A stretch of DNA of 64,000 nt from Natronosporangium hydrolyticum (GCF_016925615.1 NZ_CP070499.1:1302001-1366000); one strand, 5' to 3'. Shown: positions 9,181 to 18,367, counted from the stretch's first letter. Notes: generated from the sequence alone by a model not told the origin. Made by a program: numbers and translations.

Positions 9181-9220
9181 GGAATTGGGTACCAACCAAG
9201 CTGGTATTGGATCCAATTCC
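9181..9220. promoter_or_regulatory. Nested palindromes upstream of the ABC transporter operon
   Basis: Within the 117-bp gap between amine oxidase and binding-protein genes, GGAATTGG (9181-9188) pairs with CCAATTCC (9213-9220). Inside lies TACCA-N7-TGGTA (9190-9206) and the 12-base palindrome ATTGGATCCAAT (9206-9217). The TTGGATCC core is shared with the GntR promoter region near 7075. The arrangement suggests an operator or promoter control site for the importer operon; a transcript hairpin is the alternative. Confidence 0.45.
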
Positions 9221-9267
9221 ATAGAAATTAAATCCAGTTCGTCCCATGCCTTGCCGAGGAGCGCACT

Positions 9268-10914
9268 ATGTCGGACGATCCCCGTCACCCCTTACCCCCA
9301 CACCTGATCTCCCGCCGCGCGATGCTCCGCGGGGCTGGGCTACTAGGCCTTGGCGTGAGCGCGAGCAGCCTGCTCGCCGCCTGTGGCATCGCCGCGGACG
9401 GCGACGAAGGCGACGACGAGCCGAGCACCGGCGGCACGCTGACGCTCGGTATCGACGCCACCAGCGCGGTCAACGACCCGGCCTTCTACACCTCCCTCGG
9501 AGACTGGATGGCGGTCGACTGCATCTGCCGCGGTCTCACCTTCATCTCCTTCGAGACCAACGAACCGCAGCCCGACCTGGCGGAGAGCTGGGAGATCTCC
9601 GACGACGGCCTGACTTACACCTTCACGCTCCGGCGAGACATCACCTTCCACGACGGCACCGAGTTCACTGCCGACGATGTGCTCGCCAGTTTGGGGCGCC
9701 AGTTCGACCCCGACGACCCCACACTGCCCGAAGGGGCGTCGCGACCGCTGGCCAGCCTCGGCGCCAACGTGGTCTCGCTGTCCGCGGTCGATGACCACAC
9801 GGTGGAGCTGGTGCTGGAACGCCCCGACGCCACCGTGCTCAACCGGCTCTCGGACATCGGCGGCCGGATTATCTCCAAGGCCGCGCTCGACGAGTACGGC
9901 GTCGACATCGGCCGGAATCTGGTCGGCACCGGGCCGTTCCAGTTCTCCTCGGCCACCGCCGGGCAACAGGTGGTACTCACCGCCTTCGAAGACTTCCGGC
10001 TCGGCCGTCCGCTGATCGATCGGCTGGTGCTGCAACAGGTGCAGGACCCGTCGACGATCGTCAGCTCGCTGCTCAGCGGCGACCTGTCGGCCACCCAGTT
10101 CACCCCGTACTCGTCGATCGAGCAGCTGCGGGCCGACGATTCGGTCACCTTCCACGAGACCCCGTTCAGCTTCGACGCGATGATGATGATCGACGCGCGG
10201 CGAATCCCGGAACTGGAGGTGCGCCAGGCGATCAACCTGGCGATCGACCGGGAAGCCATCATCGAGCAGGCGTTCTTCGGCGTCGCCGCCGCGCCCGACG
10301 GGTACACCATCCCGCCGTCGCAGAACGGGTATGACCCGAGCCTGGCGGACCTGAGCCGGTTCGACCCAGACGAAGCGCGCCAGCTGTTGGAAGCGGCGGG
10401 CGCCGTCGGCCGGGAAGTGGCGCTGATGGCAGCGAGCGACTCTTGGCACCCGCGGGCGGCGCAGATCGTTGCCCAGAACCTGACCGACGTCGGGCTCACC
10501 GTCATCAGCGACTCGGTCGATCCGGCCACGTACTTCAGCCGGCTCCTCGACCCGGACGATCGTTACCACGAACTGATGATCTGGGAACGCAACTCCTACA
10601 TCCCCGACCCGGACAACATGATCGGGGCGCTGGCGCTGCCCAGCGGGGTCTACGGCGACTTCACCTCCGGCTTCAACACCCTGGACGGGGCGGAGGAGTT
10701 CGCCGACCTGCTCGACCAGGCGAAGAACCTGCCCGATGGTGACGAACGCACCGAGCTCTACAGCGACATCCAGCGCCGGTTCGCCGAGGAGTACATGGTG
10801 CTGTCCATGCTGGCCTACTCTGCCAACCCGGTGAGCAGCGGCGCCAACGTCGAAGGCATGAACGTGGACGCGCTGGCAAACCACCGTTGCTTCATGGAGA
10901 ACGCCAGTGTCTGA
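9268..10914 (+). CDS. ABC transporter substrate-binding lipoprotein (peptide/opine/nickel family 5)
   Basis: A 548-residue extracytoplasmic binding protein of the DppA/OppA family. The N-terminus combines a twin-arginine-like motif (SRRAMLRG) with a hydrophobic segment and the lipobox LLAAC, so it is probably exported by Tat and lipid-anchored at Cys39. The body begins with GGTLTLGIDATSAVND and contains the family motif DDGLTYTFTLRRDITFHDGT. It heads a transporter operon next to amine-oxidising enzymes, so its ligand is probably the compound the island degrades. Oligopeptides, opines or other cationic amides are all possible. Confidence 0.92.
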   Translation: MSDDPRHPLPPHLISRRAMLRGAGLLGLGVSASSLLAACGIAADGDEGDDEPSTGGTLTLGIDATSAVNDPAFYTSLGDWMAVDCICRGLTFISFETNEPQPDLAESWEISDDGLTYTFTLRRDITFHDGTEFTADDVLASLGRQFDPDDPTLPEGASRPLASLGANVVSLSAVDDHTVELVLERPDATVLNRLSDIGGRIISKAALDEYGVDIGRNLVGTGPFQFSSATAGQQVVLTAFEDFRLGRPLIDRLVLQQVQDPSTIVSSLLSGDLSATQFTPYSSIEQLRADDSVTFHETPFSFDAMMMIDARRIPELEVRQAINLAIDREAIIEQAFFGVAAAPDGYTIPPSQNGYDPSLADLSRFDPDEARQLLEAAGAVGREVALMAASDSWHPRAAQIVAQNLTDVGLTVISDSVDPATYFSRLLDPDDRYHELMIWERNSYIPDPDNMIGALALPSGVYGDFTSGFNTLDGAEEFADLLDQAKNLPDGDERTELYSDIQRRFAEEYMVLSMLAYSANPVSSGANVEGMNVDALANHRCFMENASV

Positions 10915-10950
10915 GCGCTCGGCGAGCCCCGGCCCGGGGGCACGGGCATA

Positions 10951-11820
10951 GTGACAGTCGCCGGGACGCAGCGGAGCGGGCGATGGCGGGCCGGATACCA
11001 CCGGCGGGCCATCGCCCGGTCCTGGCTGGCCGGCGCCTCGTGGCTGGTGGTGATCGGCTTCGTCCTGCTCGCCACGGTCGGGCCGCTGGTCGTCGGCGCC
11101 GACCCGTCCCGGCAGACCAATGTGACCCTGGCCGGGTTCGGCGCCCCGGGGCATCTGCTCGGCACCGACGACCTCGGGCGGGACTTCCTCGCCCGGCTCG
11201 TCTACGGGGCGCGTCCGTTGCTGCTGGTCGCCTTCCTGGCGACCAGCCTGGCGGCGGCGTTGGGCACCGGCTTCGGCCTGCTCGCCGGATATCTGGGCGG
11301 TCGCTGGGAGCAGCTGCTGATGCGAATCATCGACGTGGGGATCGCCTTCCCGTCGATCTTGCTGATCATCCTGGTGGTGGCGGCCGGCGGCCCCGGCGTC
11401 CGCAGTCTGGTGATCGGCATCGGGGTGGCGCTGGCGCCCGGCCTGGCGCGGCTGTCCCGGGCGCTGACGGCGCGCGAATCGTCCCGCGACTACGTCCTCG
11501 CCGCGCGGCTCGGCGGCACCCGGGCGCCACGGATCATGGTCCAGGAGATCCTGCCGAATATCGCCGGACCGCTGCTGGCCCAGGTGGTGATGACGCTGTC
11601 GATCGCGGCCGGATTCGCGGCCGGGCTGTCCTATCTGGGGTTGGGGATCCAGCCACCCACGCCGGACTGGGGCTACATGGTGCAGGCCGGGCAGGAGTTC
11701 ATCTACAACGCGCCCCGGCTGGTGGTGCTGCCGGCGACGCTGACCCTGGCGTTCGTGGTGGCCTGCAACTTCGTCGGTGACGACCTGCGCGACGCGCTGG
11801 ACCCGAGGAGCCGCCGATGA
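10951..11820 (+). CDS. ABC transporter permease, DppC-like
   Basis: A 289-residue inner-membrane permease with about six hydrophobic helices. GTDDLGRDFLARLVYGAR and the EAA-type cytoplasmic loop (EILPNIAGPLLAQV) mark the DppC/OppC subfamily. It starts at GTG 10951, 36 bases after the binding-protein gene, and overlaps the next permease gene by four bases (ATGA). In this operon the C-type permease precedes the B-type, the reverse of the common dpp order. Confidence 0.92.
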   Translation: MTVAGTQRSGRWRAGYHRRAIARSWLAGASWLVVIGFVLLATVGPLVVGADPSRQTNVTLAGFGAPGHLLGTDDLGRDFLARLVYGARPLLLVAFLATSLAAALGTGFGLLAGYLGGRWEQLLMRIIDVGIAFPSILLIILVVAAGGPGVRSLVIGIGVALAPGLARLSRALTARESSRDYVLAARLGGTRAPRIMVQEILPNIAGPLLAQVVMTLSIAAGFAAGLSYLGLGIQPPTPDWGYMVQAGQEFIYNAPRLVVLPATLTLAFVVACNFVGDDLRDALDPRSRR

Positions 11821-12869
11821 TCACCTTGCTGCGCAGTCGGACCCTGCCGATGCTGGCGTTGCGGCGGCTGGCGACGGTCCCGTTGGTCCTGTTGGCCCTG
11901 GCGAGCCTGGTCTTCGTGGCGATGCGGCAGCTGCCGGGATCGCCCTCCTCCTCGCTCGCGGTCGGCGGCACCCAGGGCCTCACCGCGGAGGAGATCTCGG
12001 CTAACGAGGCCCGGATCAACGAAGCCCTCGGGCTGGACCGCCCGATCTGGGAGCAGTACCTGACCTACCTGGGGGACCTGGCCCGGCTCGACCTCGGCTC
12101 CTCCTTCTACGGTGGCAACAGCGTGCTGTCGCTGCTGGCCGGCGCGCTGCCGGCGACCATCGAGCTGACCATCGCCGCGATGGCGATCGCGGTGGTGCTG
12201 GGGGTGGTCAGCGGCGTGATCGCGGCGCTGCGCAAGGACACCTGGATCGACACCGCGACCCGGTCGGTAGCGACCGTCAGCTTTTCGCTGCCGTGGTTCG
12301 CCCTCGGCGTACTGAGCATCGTGATTTTTGGGGTGTGGCTGCGCTGGCTGCCGGTGCTCGGCCGGCTGCCCAGCCAGCTGGACTACCGCCCCACCACGAA
12401 TTTTGTGCTGCTTGACGCGGTCTTGCAGGATCGGCCAGAGCTGATCTGGCCGTGGCTGCAGTATCTGATCTTGCCGGCGACCACGCTGGCGCTGGCGATG
12501 GCCGGCTTCATCACCCGGATCGTCCGGGCGTCGGTGCTGGAGGTGCTCAGCGACGACTTCGTGCGGACGGCCCGGATGAAAGGGCTGCGGGAAGGCCGGA
12601 TCCTGCGCAAGCACGTCCTGCGCAACTCCGGGCTGCCCATCGTTACCGTGCTCGGTCTGCAGTTTGGCTCGCTGTTGGGCGGATCGGTCATTACCGAGCA
12701 GGTCTTCTCCTACCCCGGGGTGGGCAACCTGCTGGTCAGTTCGGTGTTGCAACGCGACTATCCGGTGGTGCAGGGCGCGGCGCTGGCGATCGCGCTGCTG
12801 TTCGTCCTGGTCAACGCGGCGGTCGACATCTTCTACCTGGTCCTGGACCCACGGCTGCGGAAGGGATGA
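11817..12869 (+). CDS. ABC transporter permease, DppB-like
   Basis: A 350-residue inner-membrane permease. The N-terminal RRLATVPLVLLALASLVFVAMR helix (split here as RRLATVPLVLL then ALASLVF), the periplasmic segment IWEQYLTYLGDLARLDLGSS, and the coupling loop RTARMKGLREGRILRKHVLR are typical of DppB/OppB. It pairs with the upstream DppC-like protein to form the channel. The operon continues with a hydrolase gene eight bases downstream, before the ATPases. Confidence 0.92.
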   Translation: MITLLRSRTLPMLALRRLATVPLVLLALASLVFVAMRQLPGSPSSSLAVGGTQGLTAEEISANEARINEALGLDRPIWEQYLTYLGDLARLDLGSSFYGGNSVLSLLAGALPATIELTIAAMAIAVVLGVVSGVIAALRKDTWIDTATRSVATVSFSLPWFALGVLSIVIFGVWLRWLPVLGRLPSQLDYRPTTNFVLLDAVLQDRPELIWPWLQYLILPATTLALAMAGFITRIVRASVLEVLSDDFVRTARMKGLREGRILRKHVLRNSGLPIVTVLGLQFGSLLGGSVITEQVFSYPGVGNLLVSSVLQRDYPVVQGAALAIALLFVLVNAAVDIFYLVLDPRLRKG

Positions 12870-12876
12870 ATCCATT

Positions 12877-13569
12877 ATGGAGATGATCTTGGTGCATGGC
12901 GCCGGCGGTACCCCGACGACGTGGGACAGCGTGGCGCCACGGCTGCGGGATGCCGGGCACCGGGTGCAGCTGGTCAGCAACCCGATGCACTCGCTCGCTG
13001 GCGACGTCGCCAACACCGCCCGGGCGCTCGCCGGCTGCGCCGGCCCGGTGTTACTCGTGGGCCATTCGTACGGCGGAGCGGTGATCACCAACGTGGGGAC
13101 CGACCCCCGAGTGGTCGGTCTCGTCTACATCGCCGCCTTCGCCCCTGACCAGGGCGAATCCGTACAGGCCATCGTGGAACGTTACCCCGCCGCGGAGGTA
13201 CACAAGCACATGCGGCGGGGCCCCGACGGGGAATGGGCCTCCGAGCACACCGAGGAGTATTGGGCGGAGATCGGCTGGGACCTCACCGAGGCGCAGCGTC
13301 GGACCTTCGACGAGGGCTCCCGCCCCAGCGCGAACGCGATCTTCACTGAGGCCACCGGTGAGCCGGCCTGGCGTGACACCCCCAGCTGGTACCTGGTCGC
13401 CGCGCAGGACCGGACCCTGCGCCCGGAAATCCAGCGGGACATGGCGGCGCGCGCCGGCGCCACCGTGACCGAGGTTCCGGGCAGCCACTTCACGCCGCTG
13501 GTGTGGCCACAGCGGGTCGCCGACCTGGTCACCCGGGCGGCGGGGGCTGTGACCGGAGGGCTGCCGTGA
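12877..13569 (+). CDS. Alpha/beta-fold hydrolase inserted in the transporter operon
   Basis: A 230-residue single-domain hydrolase. The nucleophile elbow is GHSYGG with Ser64; Asp178 (AAQDRTL) and His204 (GSHFTPL) complete the triad, and HGAGGTPTTW forms the oxyanion loop. The family includes esterases and amidases resembling salicylate methylesterase and RutD-type hydrolases. ATG 12877 is chosen; a longer frame begins inside the permease gene without support. Its stop overlaps the GTG of the next ATPase gene (GTGA), so it is co-translated with the importer, which implies that it acts on the imported compound or its first product. Confidence 0.88.
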   Translation: MEMILVHGAGGTPTTWDSVAPRLRDAGHRVQLVSNPMHSLAGDVANTARALAGCAGPVLLVGHSYGGAVITNVGTDPRVVGLVYIAAFAPDQGESVQAIVERYPAAEVHKHMRRGPDGEWASEHTEEYWAEIGWDLTEAQRRTFDEGSRPSANAIFTEATGEPAWRDTPSWYLVAAQDRTLRPEIQRDMAARAGATVTEVPGSHFTPLVWPQRVADLVTRAAGAVTGGLP

Positions 13570-14591
13570 CTCCGGCGCCAGTGCTACGGATCCGCGGGCT
13601 CCGGGTCGAGTTCGAGGTCCCGGCGGGGCGCCTGCCGGCGGTCGCCGGGGTCGATCTGACGCTGCACGCGGGTGAGCTGCTGGCGCTGGTCGGCGAATCC
13701 GGCTCCGGCAAGTCCGCGCTGGCGATGAGCCTGGTCGGCCTCAACCGGGCGCCCGGGACCCACATCAGCGGTGAGGTCGACTTCCATGGGCAGAACCTGG
13801 TCACCGCCGACGAGGCCCGGCTCCGGAGAGTCCGCGGCCGCGACATCGCGGTGGTCTTCCAAGATGCGCTCGCCGCCCTGAACCCGCTGCACCGGGCCGG
13901 TGCCCAGGTGGCGGAGATGATCCGTAACCACCAGCCGGTGAGCAGAGGTCAGGCCTGGGATCGAGCGGAGGAGCTGCTCGCCGAGGTCGGCCTGGCCAGC
14001 CCGGAGCGAAACGCTCGCGCCTACCCGCACCAGCTCTCCGGCGGCATGCGGCAGCGCGTCATGATCGCGATCGGGCTCGCCAACGATCCGAGTATCCTGA
14101 TCGCCGACGAGCCGACCACCGCGCTCGACGTCACCATCCAGGCGCAGGTGCTAGCCACCCTCAAACGCCTGCAGGCCGAGCACGGCACCTCGATCGTGTT
14201 GATCACCCACGACCTGGGGGTGGTGGCCGAAGTCGCCGACCGGGTGGCGGTCATGTACGGCGGCCGGATCGTCGAGCAGGGCACTCGCGAGCAGATGCTG
14301 CGAGACCCGCAGCATCCGTACACCATCGGCCTGCTGCACTCGGTGCCGCGAGTGGAGGGCCCGGTCAGTGAGCGACTCGCGGCGATCCCGGGCACCCCGC
14401 TGGCCGGGGTGGAGCGCCCCAGCGGATGCGGCTTCGCGCCGCGCTGCGGGTACCGCCACGACGCCTGCGACGAGCCACCAGAGCTGATCCAACGGTACGG
14501 CGGGGCCGATCACCTCGACGCCTGCGTCCTGGATCAGGCCGGTCGGGCCGCCGCCCGCACCCTCGCCCCCGGGCAGGTGGGTAGCGGATGA
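13566..14591 (+). CDS. ABC transporter ATPase, DppD-like
   Basis: A 341-residue nucleotide-binding subunit. Walker A is GESGSGKSAL, the signature is LSGGMRQRVMIA, and Walker B is ILIADEPTTALD followed by the switch histidine in LITHDLG. The C-terminal extension with CGFAPRCGYRHDACDEPP is the Cys-rich oligopeptide-transporter module that often holds an iron-sulfur cluster in this family. GTG 13566 overlaps the preceding stop by four bases. Confidence 0.93.
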   Translation: MTPAPVLRIRGLRVEFEVPAGRLPAVAGVDLTLHAGELLALVGESGSGKSALAMSLVGLNRAPGTHISGEVDFHGQNLVTADEARLRRVRGRDIAVVFQDALAALNPLHRAGAQVAEMIRNHQPVSRGQAWDRAEELLAEVGLASPERNARAYPHQLSGGMRQRVMIAIGLANDPSILIADEPTTALDVTIQAQVLATLKRLQAEHGTSIVLITHDLGVVAEVADRVAVMYGGRIVEQGTREQMLRDPQHPYTIGLLHSVPRVEGPVSERLAAIPGTPLAGVERPSGCGFAPRCGYRHDACDEPPELIQRYGGADHLDACVLDQAGRAAARTLAPGQVGSG

Positions 14592-15592
14592 GCGCCGTAC
14601 CGTTGCTGCAGGTCAGTGGGTTGTCCGTGGCGTACTCAGGTCGGGGTGGGCCCCCGGTACAGGCGGTGCGCGACGTCGACCTGGAGATCGTCGAGGGCGA
14701 GACCGTGGGGCTGGTCGGCGAATCCGGCTGCGGTAAGTCCACGCTGGGTCGGGCGATCCTGCGCATCACCGAGCCGACCGCCGGCAGTATCAAACTGCTC
14801 GGTTTGGAACTGACCTCACTGCGGGGACGGCTGCTCCGGCGCGCCCGAGCGGACCTGCAGATGGTCTTCCAAGACCCGTTCAGCTCGCTGAACCCGCGCC
14901 GGCGGATCGCCGACATCATCGCCGAGCCGCTGCTGCGCGGCCGCGGGGCGAGTCGCGCGGAGGCGGCGGAGACCGTCGCCGGGCTGCTGGAGCTGGTGGG
15001 GCTCGACCGCGACGCGGGCCGGCGGCGGCCGCATGAGTTCTCTGGCGGGCAGCGGCAGCGGATCGGGATCGCCCGGGCGCTGGCCCCCTCGCCCCGGTTC
15101 ATCGTGGCCGACGAACCCGTGTCCGCGCTCGATGTCTCGATCCAGGCGCAGGTGGTGAACCTGCTCGCCGATCTGGCCCAGGAGCGGGGCTTGACCATGG
15201 TGTTCATCTCGCACGACCTGGGGGTCGTGCGGCACCTGGCCGACCGGGTAGCGGTGATGTACCTGGGCGAGATCATCGAGCTGGCCAGCCGGGACACCTT
15301 CTTCGCCGGTCCGGCCCATCCTTACAGCGAGGCGCTGCTCTCGGCGGTGCCTACCCCGGAACGGCGGCCGGACCGGGAGCGCATCGTCCTCGCCGGCGAG
15401 CTGCCTGATCCGGCCTATCCGCCGCCGGGCTGCCTGTTCCACACCCGCTGCCAGTATGCGATCCCCCGTTGCCGCAGCGAACCGCCGCTGCTGCGGCAGA
15501 TCCAGCGGGGCCGAATGGTTCGCTGCCACCTGCCCCTGGTGCCGGAGCACGCCCCGGCCGCCACGATCACCACCGGAGGTACATCCGAATGA
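14588..15592 (+). CDS. ABC transporter ATPase, DppF-like
   Basis: A 334-residue second nucleotide-binding subunit. Walker A is GESGCGKSTL, the signature FSGGQRQRIGIARAL, Walker B FIVADEPVSALD, switch FISHDLG. The C-terminal GCLFHTRCQYAIPRCRSEPP again carries the four-Cys module. It forms a heterodimer with the DppD-like protein. It overlaps its neighbours on both sides by four bases (ATGA). Confidence 0.93.
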   Translation: MSAVPLLQVSGLSVAYSGRGGPPVQAVRDVDLEIVEGETVGLVGESGCGKSTLGRAILRITEPTAGSIKLLGLELTSLRGRLLRRARADLQMVFQDPFSSLNPRRRIADIIAEPLLRGRGASRAEAAETVAGLLELVGLDRDAGRRRPHEFSGGQRQRIGIARALAPSPRFIVADEPVSALDVSIQAQVVNLLADLAQERGLTMVFISHDLGVVRHLADRVAVMYLGEIIELASRDTFFAGPAHPYSEALLSAVPTPERRPDRERIVLAGELPDPAYPPPGCLFHTRCQYAIPRCRSEPPLLRQIQRGRMVRCHLPLVPEHAPAATITTGGTSE

Positions 15593-16353
15593 TCATCGAC
15601 GCGTACAACACCACCCAGGATGTCCGGACCCGGTCGGACTACCTGACCGGTGCCCGGCCCGGTGAGGCGCCGCCGCCCTACACTCCGTTCGACCCGCGCC
15701 GGATCCTGGACCGGATGGACGCCGCTGGGGTCGACCTGGCCATGGTCTGCTCGTTGGCGCAGCGGATCGAGAACGACTTCCTGATCGACCTGGTACGGGC
15801 CCACCCGGATCGGCTCTTCGGCTTCGGGCAGGTACGCCCCGCCGACGACGACGCCCTAGCCGAGATCGCCCGGATCGCCGAGGCTGGTCTCAAAGGACTC
15901 AAGCTGCACCCGAGCCTGCACGGCTACCACGTGGCCGACCACGGTCTGCTCGATCCGATCTTCGAGGCGTGCGCGGAGCACGGCCTGCCGGTGCTGATCA
16001 ACGCCCTCGACGATGCGTTCTGCGCTCCGCTGGCGATCGAGGAGATCGCCCGCAACCACCCCGGCGTGCCCACGATCATCGCGCACATGGGCGCGGTGTG
16101 GAACGTGCCGGAGGCGATCATCGTCGCGGAGCGGCAGCCGCACATCTATCTGGAGACCTCGGCGACGCTGCTCAGCGACGTGCGGCGAGCGTACGCCCGG
16201 CTGGGCCCGGAGAAGATCTTGTTGGGTAGTGAGTGGCCGGGGTCGGACTTCGACCTGGAGCGGATGAAGATCGCCAAGGCGGTCCCGGACGAGGCGGATC
16301 GCGCGCTCATCGAGGGCGGGAACATGGCGAGACTGCTCGGGATAACGTCATGA
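15589..16353 (+). CDS. Amidohydrolase-family (ACMSD-like TIM barrel) hydrolase or decarboxylase
   Basis: A 254-residue metal-dependent hydrolase of the amidohydrolase_2 fold. Motifs are GLKGLKLHPSLHGY, IIAHMGAVWN and a C-terminal LLGSEWPGSDF carrying the catalytic aspartate position. The usual N-terminal HxH metal pair is replaced by DAYNTT, so metal binding may be altered, as in some family decarboxylases. It is chosen from ATG 15589, which overlaps the ATPase stop; a GGAGG site lies 10 bases upstream. It follows the importer directly, so it is likely part of substrate breakdown. Reaction unknown. Confidence 0.78.
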   Translation: MIIDAYNTTQDVRTRSDYLTGARPGEAPPPYTPFDPRRILDRMDAAGVDLAMVCSLAQRIENDFLIDLVRAHPDRLFGFGQVRPADDDALAEIARIAEAGLKGLKLHPSLHGYHVADHGLLDPIFEACAEHGLPVLINALDDAFCAPLAIEEIARNHPGVPTIIAHMGAVWNVPEAIIVAERQPHIYLETSATLLSDVRRAYARLGPEKILLGSEWPGSDFDLERMKIAKAVPDEADRALIEGGNMARLLGITS

Positions 16354-16835
16354 TCGACGAACCGGTCACGCCGGTGACCGCACCACCAGAGATGAGCCCG
16401 GGTGATGTCGAGCTGCTCGACATCGCCCAGCAGCTGCTGCGTCAGGTCTGGGTGGCTGGCCGGCACGAGGTCGCCACCGCGCTGCGAACCCCGGACGGTG
16501 CGGTCCACACCGGCGTACACCTGGAAGGGTCCTGCCGGCGCAGCTCCATCTGCGCCGAGGCAGTGGCGCTCGGCGCCGCCCGCGTCGGGTTGCCCCCGGA
16601 CGCCCCGCTCACCGTCGAGAGCGTCGTGTCGGTGCAGGTGAAGCCGGCCGGAGCGTTCCGGATCATCGCACCCTGCGGGGTGTGCCGGGAACTGCTCAGC
16701 GACTACAGCCCGCAGGCGCGGGTGTGGCTCACCGCGGTCGTGACCACCGGTCCCGGGCAGGTGCCGGCCGCCGACCAGATCACCGCAGTGGCCGCCATCG
16801 ACCTACTGCCGGACAAGACCCGCCGCGCCTGGTGA
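16350..16835 (+). CDS. Cytidine-deaminase-fold protein with altered substrate pocket
   Basis: A 161-residue protein with the zinc signature of tetrameric cytidine deaminases: Cys68-Ala-Glu70 and Pro-Cys109-Gly-Val-Cys112. The substrate-binding NVE of true cytidine deaminases is replaced by HLE (TGVHLEGS), so cytidine is unlikely to be the substrate; blasticidin-S-type or guanidino/amidine deamination is conceivable. Translationally coupled to the amidohydrolase by ATGA. A C-terminal arm (130-161) extends beyond the core. Confidence 0.75.
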   Translation: MIDEPVTPVTAPPEMSPGDVELLDIAQQLLRQVWVAGRHEVATALRTPDGAVHTGVHLEGSCRRSSICAEAVALGAARVGLPPDAPLTVESVVSVQVKPAGAFRIIAPCGVCRELLSDYSPQARVWLTAVVTTGPGQVPAADQITAVAAIDLLPDKTRRAW

Positions 16836-16888
16836 CGGTGACCGCTGAGCACGCAAGGAGCTGAGCACTCGAGTGAGAGGAGAACGTC

Positions 16889-17701
16889 GTGCGTGACACC
16901 ACCGCCGCCGACCCGGACTGGGCGGCGCTCGCCACCGAACTCGGGGGGTCCGGCGCGCCGGTCGCCTGGGCCGAACTGACCTGGCCCGAGGCGAGCCAGA
17001 CCGCCACCGCCCTGGACGCGGTGATCATTCCGGTCGGCGCGATCGAGCAACACGGGCCGCATCTGCCGCTGGCGGTCGACACGCTCATCTGCGACGCGAT
17101 CGCCGGCCAGGTTTCGGCGCTGACCGGCGTGCCGGTGGTGCCACCGTTGAGCTACGGGGTATCGGCCTCGCACGGTGACTTCGGGGGCACTATCGCACTG
17201 CGGCCGGAGACCCTGATCGCCGTGGTCGAAGACGTGATCGACTCCCTGCACGCCCGCGGGGTCCGGCAGTTCATCCTGCTCAACGGACACATCTGGAACA
17301 ACGGCGCGCTGGACGTGTCCGCCGAGAAGCTCCGGGTACGCCACCGCGACGCGCGGGTGCGGGCACTGGGCTACGTCACCATGTACCCGGGCCCGGAGGT
17401 CGACGGTCACGTCCACTATGGCCGCGGTTTGATGCACGCCAACTACTTCGAGACCTCGGTGATGCTGCACTTGCACCCGCAGCTGGTGCGGATGGAGCTG
17501 GCTACCTCGCATCGGGACGTCGACTCGTTCTGGGACTACCGGATGGACCAGGTCAGCGACACCGGAGTCTGGGGACGCGACGTCGCCGACGCCACCGCCG
17601 AACACGGCCGCGGCGAGTTCGACCGGTGCGTGCTCACCACCGCCCGGGCCGTCGCCGCGGCGGTACGGGAACCGTGGCCGGACCCGACCCACCGGCCCTG
17701 A
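16889..17701 (+). CDS. Creatininase-family amidohydrolase
   Basis: A 270-residue protein of the creatininase/MftE fold, which hydrolyses cyclic or linear amides with two divalent metals. Metal-binding motifs are visible: PVGAIEQHGPHLPLAVDT (Glu, His and Asp), SASHGDFGGT, and NGHIWNNGAL. Start GTG 16889 follows GAGAGGAG. Creatininase itself opens creatinine; others act on formamides or mycofactocin precursors. No mycofactocin genes are nearby, so amide hydrolysis within this island is more likely. Confidence 0.85.
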   Translation: MRDTTAADPDWAALATELGGSGAPVAWAELTWPEASQTATALDAVIIPVGAIEQHGPHLPLAVDTLICDAIAGQVSALTGVPVVPPLSYGVSASHGDFGGTIALRPETLIAVVEDVIDSLHARGVRQFILLNGHIWNNGALDVSAEKLRVRHRDARVRALGYVTMYPGPEVDGHVHYGRGLMHANYFETSVMLHLHPQLVRMELATSHRDVDSFWDYRMDQVSDTGVWGRDVADATAEHGRGEFDRCVLTTARAVAAAVREPWPDPTHRP

Positions 17702-17734
17702 CCACTCGCCGCCCGCCCAGCCGGAAGGACCCGT

Positions 17735-18367
17735 ATGAAGATCTACGACATCACGTTGCCGATCCACCCGAAGATGCTGCACTGGGGGCGCCGGCCGGAG
17801 GTAGAGATCGTGGAGTCGCTCGCCAACGGCGACGCCTCCAACGTCACCCGCTGGCGGCTCGGCGCGCACACCGGCACCCATGTGGACGCCCCGGCGCACT
17901 TCGTCGACGGCGCTACCCCGATCGACGAGGTGCCGTTGACCACTCTGGTGGGGCCGGCGGTGGTGGCCGACCTCACCGGGGTCACCGGTGATATCGAGGC
18001 GGCCGACCTGATCGCCGCCGGGGTGGCGGGCGCAGACCGGATCCTGTGCAAGACCAGCAACTCGGCCGGGCCACTGCGGGAAACCGAACGCGCCCCGCAG
18101 TGGGTGGGCCTCTCACCCGGCGCCGCCCAATGGCTGATCGAGCAGCGGGTCTCGCTCATCGGCATCGACTACCTCACCATCGAGAGCCATCGGCGGACCG
18201 AGAGCTGGGATGCGCATCACTCGTTGCTCGGGGCCGGGGTGCTGATCCTGGAGAACGCCGACCTGGCGGCGGTGCCGGCCGGAAACTACGAGCTGGTCTG
18301 CCTACCCACGAAGCTGGTCGGTGCCGACGCCGCGTTCGCCCGAACCATCCTGATCGAGCGAGCCTGA
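17735..18367 (+). CDS. Cyclase-family hydrolase (kynurenine-formamidase-like)
   Basis: A 210-residue metal-dependent hydrolase of the cyclase/KynB family. The diagnostic HTGTHVDAPAHF motif supplies the zinc ligands, and GIDYLTIE plus a C-terminal PTKLVGADAAFARTIL follow. Family members hydrolyse N-formylkynurenine, isatin or other cyclic amides. Only 33 bases separate it from the creatininase gene, in line with sequential amide-opening steps. No tryptophan-catabolic genes are adjacent, so kynurenine is not implied. Confidence 0.85.
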   Translation: MKIYDITLPIHPKMLHWGRRPEVEIVESLANGDASNVTRWRLGAHTGTHVDAPAHFVDGATPIDEVPLTTLVGPAVVADLTGVTGDIEAADLIAAGVAGADRILCKTSNSAGPLRETERAPQWVGLSPGAAQWLIEQRVSLIGIDYLTIESHRRTESWDAHHSLLGAGVLILENADLAAVPAGNYELVCLPTKLVGADAAFARTILIERA

